Assembly (NCBI GenBank): GCA_034431895.1
Contig: DAOUCM010000345.1
Coordinates: 1 to 12,122, forward strand
Length of the DNA: 12,122 nt
Reading direction: 5' to 3'
From: JAABUE01 sp034431895
Lineage (GTDB): Bacteria; Chloroflexota; Anaerolineae; Anaerolineales; Villigracilaceae
Below are positions 1-6,962 of this stretch, piece after piece; position 1 is the first letter of the stretch, and each line of letters opens with the position of its first letter. The notes beneath the pieces are model-generated. The model had not been told where the DNA came from and did not search any database. It worked only from the letters and a program-made list of their open reading frames with translations. A program made the translations under genes and the position numbers.

Positions 1-908
1 CTCCCATCTGCATCCACTTCGATGGTTTTCAGCACGGCCTCGGCTTCGATGCGTTGATTGAACGAAATGAAAAAGAGCGGCTCGAGCGGCTGCGGCTCGA
101 ATGAAGACGGCCAGGTTTGCTGGACGGTAACAGGCGGGGTGCGGAAAGTGAATTGCACCGTTTCGGCCAGTACACCGCCCACAGCAGATTTCGTTCCGGC
201 AGGGATGGTGACGGTGTATTCGGTTGCCATCGGCAAACGGTCTATTTGACTGGAGTCAGATTGGAAGTTGAGCGTCCTCGTCCCCAGCCAGCGCCAGGTG
301 CCAGGCAGGGGCGGTTCGACTTGCACGGGAACGTCTTCGGCGGCCAGGGCTTCGAGCGTACCCAGCGGCACCATCGGCTGGTCGAAAGTCACGTTGATGA
401 AGGGCGCAATGGGAATTTCCCCTTCTGGGCTGTAGCGCAGCACTTCGAGCGCGCCAGAATAGACTTGGGGGGCCATTTCCTCGGCCGGCGCAGGGAAAGG
501 TACGTCCAGCATAGCGCCGGGGCGGGGAGGCGGTAATATTTCTTCCGGCAACTGGAATTCTGCTTGCCCGCCGGGCAAAGGCGCCAGAGCCGGCAGGCGC
601 GCCAGGATGGCGGCAGTTTCTTCCTCCGAAAGCGGCTCTCCAACCGCCAGCGGCAGGGGCTGAGCGGCCTGGAACTGCGCGTTCCCATCGCTCAAGCGAA
701 TAATCAGGCCGGGGGCGGAGGGGGTGGCAGGCGCTTCTCCCCCGCCCGAAGAGGTAGGTTCAGGCGACATGGCATGCTCCGGAAGAATGGGATATGTGGG
801 ACCGGTCTTGCTTTGGAGATAGAGAAAGCCGGCTGCGGCCAGCGCAAGGATGAGAAAGGCGCCAAGCGCCGCGCGGGTACGCTTGTTGGAATCGTTTTTC
901 TCGTTCAC
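1..908 (-). CDS. Alpha-2-macroglobulin-like, membrane-anchored Ig-like domain protein (N-terminal part, runs off left edge)
   Basis: This is an open frame of 302 codons starting at GTG (908-906) and still open at the window edge. The start is set by an AGGAGG Shine-Dalgarno (SD) sequence at 920-915, 6 nt upstream. Residues 1-12 are charged, and 13-31 form one hydrophobic helix with no lipobox Cys, so a membrane anchor or uncleaved signal is likely. A Pro/Ser/Gly-rich linker follows (about 45-68). From about 145 the sequence looks like the Ig-like first macroglobulin domain of bacterial alpha-2-macroglobulins: FDQPMVPLGTLEALAAEDVP (175-194), GTWRWLGTRTLNF (203-215), ATEYTVTIPAGTKS (228-241), and a second domain beginning FFISFNQRIEAEAVL (279-293). 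Family members are usually well over 1,500 residues and are thought to trap proteases in the cell envelope. The bait region and any CxEQ thioester would lie outside the window, so trapping ability cannot be judged. The family assignment rests on motif recognition. Confidence 0.8.
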   Translation of the reverse strand, partial: MNEKNDSNKRTRAALGAFLILALAAAGFLYLQSKTGPTYPILPEHAMSPEPTSSGGGEAPATPSAPGLIIRLSDGNAQFQAAQPLPLAVGEPLSEEETAAILARLPALAPLPGGQAEFQLPEEILPPPRPGAMLDVPFPAPAEEMAPQVYSGALEVLRYSPEGEIPIAPFINVTFDQPMVPLGTLEALAAEDVPVQVEPPLPGTWRWLGTRTLNFQSDSSQIDRLPMATEYTVTIPAGTKSAVGGVLAETVQFTFRTPPVTVQQTWPSSFEPQPLEPLFFISFNQRIEAEAVLKTIEVDADG

Positions 909-914
909 GACCTG

Positions 915-920
915 CCTCCT
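915..920 (-). promoter_or_regulatory. Ribosome binding site deciding the GTG start of the alpha-2-macroglobulin-like gene
   Basis: The minus strand reads AGGAGG followed by 6 nt and then GTG at 908. A longer upstream ATG frame (957) is in a different phase and has no SD, so the GTG start is preferred. Confidence 0.75.
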
Positions 921-940
921 GAATCAGTTCATATACGGCT

Positions 941-970
941 GCTATAGAAATCATCATGCCATAAAATCAA
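941..970 (-). promoter_or_regulatory. Possible sigma70 promoter of the alpha-2-macroglobulin-like gene
   Basis: On the minus strand, TTGATT (970-965), an 18-nt spacer and TATAGC (946-941) each match 4 of 6 consensus bases. It would start transcription near 934 with a leader of about 25 nt. It lies in the 122-nt gap after the GT-C-like gene, which is longer than the other gaps in the run, so separate transcription is plausible. The match is weak. Confidence 0.3.
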
Positions 971-1030
971 GACGCTGGAAAGCCCCCATTCGTTCCAAAC
1001 CACGCGATGAAGGGGGAATAGGAAGCCAGA

Positions 1031-2908
1031 TTACTCAACCACCTTTGCCGAAAACACTTGGAATGGAAAGAAGGGGGATATTTCCAGACTCGTTTCCCAT
1101 GTTCCACAGACTTCCAGAAGAGCGGGCGGCTGGGGCAAAAGCGCCGTAGGAATCAAGAGCAACGCTGTCTGCGAGGCGCGCCGATCGAGTGTATAGAACA
1201 AGGAATAGCCAGGCTTGATCTCGCCAGCCCAGCCGGCAAAAGCAAAACTGGGAAAATCGTGCAAATTGCGCTTGAAATTGCCCACTTTATAAATAGGCGG
1301 CCATTCCAAAACCTGGGTCTTCTGTGAGACAAGATGAATCATCGTTCCTGGGTCGTAACGGACGAGCAAAGAAACCGTCCCCGCAGGGCAATTCTCTGCC
1401 GGGAACGCATCCCACCTTTCTGCACCGCGCACAAGAAAGGGGCCTGCCACGACGAGGCCCAAAAAAGCAATGCTGAAAACCGGCAAAACAGGAGAGACAG
1501 GCAAGACCACTTTTTTCGGCGCAAAGAAGGCCTCGAAACGCATCGAGAAGGAATGCAAGCCTAAAGCAGGCAGCAACCCCAAGAGGACGATGCTGGCGGC
1601 ATAAGCGCGCACGCGAAAGGCATCTGTAGGCGGCAGAAAAGGCACAGAAAGAAACACCCCTGCGCCTGTAAAGACAATCAGGCTTGCAAAATAGTCTGCT
1701 CGATGGCGCAGCCAGGCCAGGATACCCAAACCACTCAGCGCCATCAACAACCAGTAAGAGACGGCCGCGCTGACAGCCGTCTCTCCGCCCATGAAAGAAA
1801 ACAACCCATAACTCGAATTGGAGAAAAACATCTTCCAATTCAAGTAGGCGCCCTGAAGGATCAAAATGGGCTGTTTTCGAATCAAGTCGAAGGCCAGTTC
1901 ATAAATTTCCAAATCGCTGGCACCGGGATAAGCCTTGACAGCCTCCGCCCAAGACTTGCCCCCGGCTGCCAGCCCATAGAAGGAATACGCAAAATTGCCG
2001 AAAGGGATGGCTTCTTGCGTCCCAAACGTGTTCGTAAACGCTTGATTGACAAAAAACGCTGCTAGGATGGTCGCCAAGCCCCCAAAAGCAAAAGCCCATG
2101 AAAACCGTCTGTCAGAGGGGCGGAAAGTCCAACCGCCCCACAAGACCAAAAGAGGCAAGCAGAAAAACGCTCCCGCGCGGGCAATCATGGCAAAAGTAGT
2201 CAAAAGAATACCCAACAGCGCCCATGCCGCTTGCCGCCGCGCAATGCTGCGCCAGAAAAGCGCCATCCCCAGCACGCTAAAGGCCACTCCCAGCGACTCG
2301 GTACGCACTGCGCCGCTGTGAAAGCGGTAATACATAAAAAGAATCACAAGGACAAGAGAAGCCATTCCGGCTCCGTGCGTTTGGCAAACTTCTCTGGCCA
2401 GCAAATAACAACTCACCGCCACCAGCAGATTCAGAACGCCCAAAGCAACCATCAAGTTATGGTTGGAAACGAACAACAACACCGAGAAGAAAGCAATGAA
2501 CAACGGCCTGCGGGAGGAGGTCAGGCTAAATTCATCTCCCGCCAACAAACGCAACGCATCCGTGTAATAGGAGGCCGAATCGAACATTGGGACAAGGCCG
2601 CTCAAAATGCCCGATTCGGTAACGCCGGCTGCCCAGGCGCCCGCCAGCGCCAACGCAAAGACCGAGAGAATCAAAAAAAGGGACAAGCCCTCGCTCCATC
2701 GGCTGCGCAGCCAAAAAACGCCATAAAACAAAAGAAATAGAACCGGCGCAGTGAAGACGGCAAAGCGCGCAAACAGGCTCAGGGGGCGCAGCAAGAGCGG
2801 GAAAAAGTTCGATAAGATCAAAGCATAAGCCAGAACAGAAAACACACTCCCCAAAATCCCCCCCATGGGAAAATGTCCCAGTAACCTCGAAAGGGAAGGG
2901 TTTTTCAT
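1031..2908 (-). CDS. Polytopic membrane protein, GT-C glycosyltransferase-like
   Basis: The product is 625 residues with roughly a dozen hydrophobic segments between about 17 and 495, followed by a soluble C-terminal tail of about 130 residues. The layout recalls GT-C (PMT/ArnT-type) glycosyltransferases, which move sugars from lipid-linked donors on the outer face of the membrane. The first extracytoplasmic loop carries acidic residues and Arg-Arg-Pro (FDSASYYTDALRLLAGDEF at 109-127, RRP 133-135), which is where such enzymes place their catalytic acid. I see no diagnostic signature beyond this, so the enzyme class is tentative and a transporter or unknown membrane protein is possible. The ATG at 2908 has only a weak AGG upstream. 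It lies 16 nt after the DppF-like gene on the same strand, which suggests co-transcription with the importer. A functional link to peptide uptake is not obvious. Confidence 0.55.
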   Translation of the reverse strand: MKNPSLSRLLGHFPMGGILGSVFSVLAYALILSNFFPLLLRPLSLFARFAVFTAPVLFLLFYGVFWLRSRWSEGLSLFLILSVFALALAGAWAAGVTESGILSGLVPMFDSASYYTDALRLLAGDEFSLTSSRRPLFIAFFSVLLFVSNHNLMVALGVLNLLVAVSCYLLAREVCQTHGAGMASLVLVILFMYYRFHSGAVRTESLGVAFSVLGMALFWRSIARRQAAWALLGILLTTFAMIARAGAFFCLPLLVLWGGWTFRPSDRRFSWAFAFGGLATILAAFFVNQAFTNTFGTQEAIPFGNFAYSFYGLAAGGKSWAEAVKAYPGASDLEIYELAFDLIRKQPILILQGAYLNWKMFFSNSSYGLFSFMGGETAVSAAVSYWLLMALSGLGILAWLRHRADYFASLIVFTGAGVFLSVPFLPPTDAFRVRAYAASIVLLGLLPALGLHSFSMRFEAFFAPKKVVLPVSPVLPVFSIAFLGLVVAGPFLVRGAERWDAFPAENCPAGTVSLLVRYDPGTMIHLVSQKTQVLEWPPIYKVGNFKRNLHDFPSFAFAGWAGEIKPGYSLFYTLDRRASQTALLLIPTALLPQPPALLEVCGTWETSLEISPFFPFQVFSAKVVE

Positions 2909-2924
2909 AGCCTGCGTATCGCTG

Positions 2925-3917
2925 TCAAGCCTCCTTCACCAGCCAACATGCTGTCTGATGAGTGGCGCTCAAGCGCACATAGGGCGGATCCTCTTGTTTG
3001 CAACGCTCGATAGCAACCGGGCAACGCGGATGGAAGCGGCAGCCGCTGGGCAGGTCTATGGGATTGGGCGTCTCGCCCTGCAAGATGACCCGTTCCCGTC
3101 GCAGGCGCGGGTTGGGGACCGGTATCACCGACAACAATGCACGGGTATAGGGATGTTGGGGGCTTTCCAGCACTTCACGCATCGCCCCAGTTTCGACAAT
3201 TCGCCCCAAGTACATGACGGCAATTCGGTCAGCAAAATACCCCACCGTGCCTAAATCGTGCGTAATGAAGATAATCGAAATCTGCCGCGATTTGCGTAAA
3301 TCGGCCAGCAAGTTCAAAATTTCAGCGCGGATGGAAACATCCAGCATAGAAACCGGCTCGTCGGCTAGAAGCAGATGCGGTTCCAAGACCAGCGCACCCG
3401 CAATCACCACGCGCTGGCGCTGCCCGCCCGAGAGTTCATGCGGGAAGCGGCGCATATAAATATCTGCCGGTTTCAAGCCCGCATCTTCGAGCGCACGTAC
3501 CACCCGTTCCCGCCGCTCAGCAGGACTCAGGCCCAAGTCATGCACAACCAGCGGCTCGCCCACGATCTCTTCGATGGATTGTGTGGGGTTCAACGACTCG
3601 TATGGGTCTTGGAAGACCATTTGGATACGCTGCCGCAGGGTCTTGAGTTGACTCTCGTCGGCATGAGTAATATCTTCTCCCTCGAAGATAATCTGGCCTG
3701 CGGTGGGCTTTTCCAGTCCCATCAAGGTCAACGCCAGCGTGGACTTGCCGCAGCCGCTCTCGCCCACCAGCGCAATCACCTCGCCGCGCTGCAATTGCAG
3801 GCTAATGTCGTCCACGGCATGGACGAGGCGGGTGGACTTGGAAAACCAGCCCGGCCGCCCGGCCTGGAAGTATTTCTTCAAATCGCGTACTTCGAGAAAA
3901 TAATCCATGTTCGTCAT
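2925..3917 (-). CDS. Oligopeptide/dipeptide ABC importer ATP-binding protein, DppF/OppF type
   Basis: This 330-residue ATPase would power the importer encoded upstream, pairing at the cytoplasmic face with the ATPase half of the fused protein. All ABC motifs are intact: Walker A GESGCGKST (52-60), Q-loop Gln103, signature LSGGQ (162-166), Walker B LLLADE (182-187), D-loop and switch His220. The C-terminal oligopeptide-transporter extension starts at HPYTRALL (255-262) and holds Cys293, Cys299, Cys306 and Cys324. The same spacing occurs in the fused partner, and a [4Fe-4S] cluster has been described at this place in an OppABCD importer. The ATG at 3917 has GAGAGG 8 nt upstream; the in-frame ATG at codon 4 has no SD. 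The gene begins 12 nt after the fused gene. The length is normal for the family. The solute could be peptides, nickel chelates or sugars; peptides are the default guess. Confidence 0.95.
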   Translation of the reverse strand: MTNMDYFLEVRDLKKYFQAGRPGWFSKSTRLVHAVDDISLQLQRGEVIALVGESGCGKSTLALTLMGLEKPTAGQIIFEGEDITHADESQLKTLRQRIQMVFQDPYESLNPTQSIEEIVGEPLVVHDLGLSPAERRERVVRALEDAGLKPADIYMRRFPHELSGGQRQRVVIAGALVLEPHLLLADEPVSMLDVSIRAEILNLLADLRKSRQISIIFITHDLGTVGYFADRIAVMYLGRIVETGAMREVLESPQHPYTRALLSVIPVPNPRLRRERVILQGETPNPIDLPSGCRFHPRCPVAIERCKQEDPPYVRLSATHQTACWLVKEA

Positions 3918-3929
3918 CGGCGCAGCCTC

Positions 3930-5861
3930 TCAACCGTCCAACAAATGACAACTGGCAACGTGTGTGCCTTCCAAGCGATGCAAGGCTGGCGGCTGTGTAT
4001 GACAGCGCTCCAGCGCTTGCGGACAGCGCGGCGCAAAGCGACAACCCGGCGGCAGTTGATCGAGGCGCGGAGGGTAGCCAGGAATGGAAGCCAACCGCTT
4101 GTCTAATTTGGATAGGTCTGGGAAGGCTTTGAGCAATTCTTGGGTATAAGGATGACGCGGGGCATTATAGATCGTGTCTACGCTGGCATATTCTGCCGTC
4201 ACACCACCATACATCACCAGCACCGAATCGCACATCTCGGCCACCACCCCCAGGTCGTGAGTGACAAAAATAATCGAAAGCCCCAATTTCTTGCGCAGAG
4301 AATCCAGCAATTCCAAGATTTGCGCCTGAATCATCACATCCAACGCCGTCGTAGGTTCATCAGCAATCACCACCGACGGGTTGCAGGCCAGCGCCATAGC
4401 AATCATCGCCCGTTGCCGCATTCCGCCCGAATACTGATGCGGGAAATGCGCCTTATGCTCAGCAGAAATCCCCACCAACTCTAGCAGTTCGCTGACGCGG
4501 TCTTCGATTTTGTCCTCCGGCAGAATGGGCGTATGCTTTTGGATGGCCTCGAAAATCTGGTCGCCAATTGTGCGCACCGGATTGAAGGCATTCATAGCGC
4601 CCTGGAAGACGATGGAAATGCCATTCCAACGGACAGTCTGCAACTCGGTCTCGTCCATAGCCGTCAGGTCTCGACCCATGAACCAAACCTTGCCGCCCAC
4701 GATCTGTCCGGCTGGTGGCAGCAAACGTAATAAAGCCAGCATCAAGGTCGTCTTACCGCAGCCGCTTTCTCCTACCAGTCCCATCAACTCGCCTTCACGC
4801 AATTGAAAACTGACATTCTCCACCGCACGCGCAGGAGGCTTCCCCGCAGTGACATAATCCACCGAGAGATTCTGCACCTCCAACAAAATGGGACGCCCGT
4901 TCTCTGCCCTGGCGACCGGCTGCCGCGCTTCGCTCTGGACGACTGGCCTGCCCGGCTCCAAATGATGGAATTCCAGCCGGGGGTTCAGCACCTGTTCCAG
5001 GCCATGACCGAGCAGCGTCAATGCCAGCACCACCCAGACGATTCCCAGCCCCGGCACGACCAGCGCCCACCAGGCCCCGGCGCTCATCGCGCCGCGCCCA
5101 AAGGCATAGTTCAGCATCTGCCCCCATGAGAGCGCGGTCGGGTCGCCCAAACCGATAAAACTGAGCGCGCTCTCGTTCAAAATTGCCAGAGAAATGACCA
5201 GGATGGCGTTGACGACCAACAACGGCATCACCAACGGCAAAATATGATGAAGGATGATGTGAAAATTGCCGGCCCCAATGGCACGCGCCCGCAGCACGAA
5301 CTTGCGCGATTTCACCGCCAGCGTCTGCGAACGGACGATGCGCGCAGTCGTCGTCCATCCCAGCAGGCCAATGACAAAAATGATGTTAATCAAACTGGGC
5401 TTGGTCAACGCCACGATGACCACCATCAAGGGCAGGTCGGGGATGACCAGCATAATATCGGTGAAACGCATCAAGATATTTTCGATTCGCCCGCCATAAA
5501 AACCGGCCACGATGCCAATCACGCCGCCGATGAACACCGAAATGAAGGCCGCAAAGAAGCCGACAATCAAGGAGATACGCGCTCCGAAGAAGAAGTTCGA
5601 AAGCACATCCTTGCCAGCGTCGTCCGTGCCGAGCAGGTGCGCCCCGCCAGGCGGATTGTAGATGTCGGCCGTAGATACATTGGCAGAGGAGGTCACATCA
5701 TAAGGCGCAAGTTGGCGCGCAAAGACAGCCAGCAAGAGGATGATGATCAGCATCGTCAGCCCCACCAGCGCCATCGGGTTGCGCCGGAAAGTGCGCCAAA
5801 AGGTCAACAACGGGGAGGTAGACTGAGTCTTTGGCTTGGAGGATTCTGCAATTGCTTGCAT
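3930..5861 (-). CDS. Fused ABC importer permease and ATP-binding protein (DppC-DppD / OppC-OppD fusion)
   Basis: This single 643-residue protein joins two usually separate subunits. Residues 1 to about 298 are a DppC-type permease: a cytoplasmic N-terminus with the FWRTFRRNPMALVGL entry segment (21-35), further membrane helices between about 95 and 285, and the EAA-type coupling loop near 189-210 (RARAIGAGNFHIILHHILP). A Pro/Arg-rich linker (about 299-325) leads into a DppD-type ATPase: Walker A GESGCGKTT (364-372), Gln420, YSGG signature (477-480), Walker B VVIADE (497-502), His535, then HPYTQELL and Cys607, Cys613, Cys620, Cys638. The frame is continuous with no internal stop, and both halves carry intact motifs, so it is a true fusion and not a sequencing join. 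The ATG at 5861 is 3 nt after the permease stop, with GGAG inside the end of the upstream gene, implying coupled translation. Such fusions are known in Actinomycetota and Chloroflexota. Confidence 0.95.
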   Translation of the reverse strand: MQAIAESSKPKTQSTSPLLTFWRTFRRNPMALVGLTMLIIILLLAVFARQLAPYDVTSSANVSTADIYNPPGGAHLLGTDDAGKDVLSNFFFGARISLIVGFFAAFISVFIGGVIGIVAGFYGGRIENILMRFTDIMLVIPDLPLMVVIVALTKPSLINIIFVIGLLGWTTTARIVRSQTLAVKSRKFVLRARAIGAGNFHIILHHILPLVMPLLVVNAILVISLAILNESALSFIGLGDPTALSWGQMLNYAFGRGAMSAGAWWALVVPGLGIVWVVLALTLLGHGLEQVLNPRLEFHHLEPGRPVVQSEARQPVARAENGRPILLEVQNLSVDYVTAGKPPARAVENVSFQLREGELMGLVGESGCGKTTLMLALLRLLPPAGQIVGGKVWFMGRDLTAMDETELQTVRWNGISIVFQGAMNAFNPVRTIGDQIFEAIQKHTPILPEDKIEDRVSELLELVGISAEHKAHFPHQYSGGMRQRAMIAMALACNPSVVIADEPTTALDVMIQAQILELLDSLRKKLGLSIIFVTHDLGVVAEMCDSVLVMYGGVTAEYASVDTIYNAPRHPYTQELLKAFPDLSKLDKRLASIPGYPPRLDQLPPGCRFAPRCPQALERCHTQPPALHRLEGTHVASCHLLDG

Positions 5862-5864
5862 GGC

Positions 5865-6893
5865 TTACTCCGATTGTACGCGCGGGTCGAGGTACGAATA
5901 CGTCAAGTCTGCAATGAGATTTGCCAAAATGACCGCCACTGCAATCAATAGGAACGCGCCTTGTAGCACCGGATAATCCCGCCGAACAACCGATTCATAA
6001 ATCGCGCCGCCCAACCCCGGCCAGGAAAAGACAGCCTCGATTTGCAAAGCGCCCGCCACCGTAAAACCCAGGTTGATGGCAATGACCGTGACCAATGGCA
6101 GCATGGCATTCTTCAAGGCATGATCTTTGAGTATCTGAAAAGTGCTCAGTCCTTTGGCTTTGGCCGTCAGGATGTAGTCCTCGGCCAACACATCTAGCAA
6201 ACTGGAACGCATAATCAAGGTGTATTCCCCCATATACACAATCGTGTACGTCAGCGTAGGCAAAAGCATGTGTTGGAAAATATCTGTCCATTGCTGCACA
6301 GGCGGCAGCGTGCTAGACCCCGGCGTGGCCTTGCCGCCAATCGGCAGCCCGTTAGCGCTGCCCCAAAACAAAAGAATGATACCTAGCCAAAAGGTCGGCA
6401 GGCTCCAGGCCAACAAACTGGTCAACAACGCACCGTAGTCAATGGCAGTGCGCGCCTTCCAAGCCGCAAAGATGCCCAAAATCACCCCGACGATGATAGA
6501 GAGAATCTGCCCGGCGCCGATCAACAAAATGGTGTTCCATAATCGCTCGGCCAGGATGGCCGCCACCGGCCGATTGGTATGATAACTAATACCCAACTCG
6601 CCGCGGAGTAAATTGCCAACATAAATGAAAAATTGCGTCTCGAGCGGATTGACCGTACAACTACCTAACTTGACCGGATTGAGGCTCTCGAAGCAATTGA
6701 CGACCGGCTTATCCAACCCAAAGCGGACCTGGATGGCCTCGATGGCCTCCTTCTTCAAACGCGGATCTTTGACGCCTGCCCGAGCCGGGTCGCCCGGCAG
6801 AATACGGAACAGGAAAAAATTCAATACTAGAACAAACAAGATGGTGAAAAGCGACCACCCTATCTTTTTGAGTAAATATTGGCGACGCTCCAC
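5865..6893 (-). CDS. Oligopeptide/dipeptide ABC importer permease, DppB/OppB type
   Basis: This membrane subunit forms the import channel with the permease half of the fused protein. I start it at GTG 6893 (342 residues) because AGAGGAGG lies 4 nt upstream and the protein then opens with the usual VERRQYLLKKIGW followed by helix 1 (about 12-30) and RILPGDPAR (30-38). Longer starts at 6911 or 6956 have no SD, and 6956 lies upstream of the stem-loop, so that start would have to translate through it. Six membrane segments are expected. The EAA-type loop is at 240-263 (AKAKGLSTFQILKDHALKNA at 244-263), EAVFSWPGLG at 286-295 and YLDPRV at 334-339. The first extracytoplasmic loop is enlarged (about 62-95) and holds Cys67 and Cys79, which could form a disulfide. 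The stop is 3 nt before the fused gene. Confidence 0.93.
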   Translation of the reverse strand: MERRQYLLKKIGWSLFTILFVLVLNFFLFRILPGDPARAGVKDPRLKKEAIEAIQVRFGLDKPVVNCFESLNPVKLGSCTVNPLETQFFIYVGNLLRGELGISYHTNRPVAAILAERLWNTILLIGAGQILSIIVGVILGIFAAWKARTAIDYGALLTSLLAWSLPTFWLGIILLFWGSANGLPIGGKATPGSSTLPPVQQWTDIFQHMLLPTLTYTIVYMGEYTLIMRSSLLDVLAEDYILTAKAKGLSTFQILKDHALKNAMLPLVTVIAINLGFTVAGALQIEAVFSWPGLGGAIYESVVRRDYPVLQGAFLLIAVAVILANLIADLTYSYLDPRVQSE

Positions 6894-6897
6894 AAGC

Positions 6898-6905
6898 CCT
6901 CCTCT
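6898..6905 (-). promoter_or_regulatory. Ribosome binding site deciding the GTG start of the DppB-type permease
   Basis: The minus strand reads AGAGGAGG (6905-6898), then 4 nt, then GTG at 6893. The SD lies directly downstream of the stem-loop at 6914-6946, leaving it accessible once the hairpin has folded. Confidence 0.75.
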
Positions 6906-6913
6906 ACGCATGG

Positions 6914-6946
6914 ACCCAGGCGGCAGGGAGTACCTGCCACCTGGGT
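6914..6946 (-). other. Inter-cistronic stem-loop between binding protein and permease genes
   Basis: This is an inverted repeat with 14-nt arms (6914-6927 and 6933-6946) and a 5-nt loop (6928-6932). The single non-complementary position (6921 with 6939) is C against A on the plus strand but G against U in the minus-strand transcript, so the RNA helix is fully paired only in the direction of the operon. No U-tract follows, so it is not a standard intrinsic terminator. Such structures between a binding-protein gene and its permease genes often protect the upstream mRNA from 3' exonucleases and let the binding protein be made in excess. It sits 16 nt after the SBP stop. The role is an inference. 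Confidence 0.75.
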
Positions 6947-6962
6947 GCATAACCAACAGCGT

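Noticed and set aside
983..1016. Imperfect stem (CCCCC/GGGGG plus 3 bp and a bulge) after the GT-C-like gene as a terminator
   Set aside because: The loop is about 17 nt, the helix is interrupted and no U-tract follows, so I do not call a terminator.
5244..5951. 235-codon plus-strand open frame rich in Arg, Gln, His and Asp
   Set aside because: It lies antisense to the fused permease-ATPase; its composition is typical of a reverse-strand shadow of membrane-helix codons.
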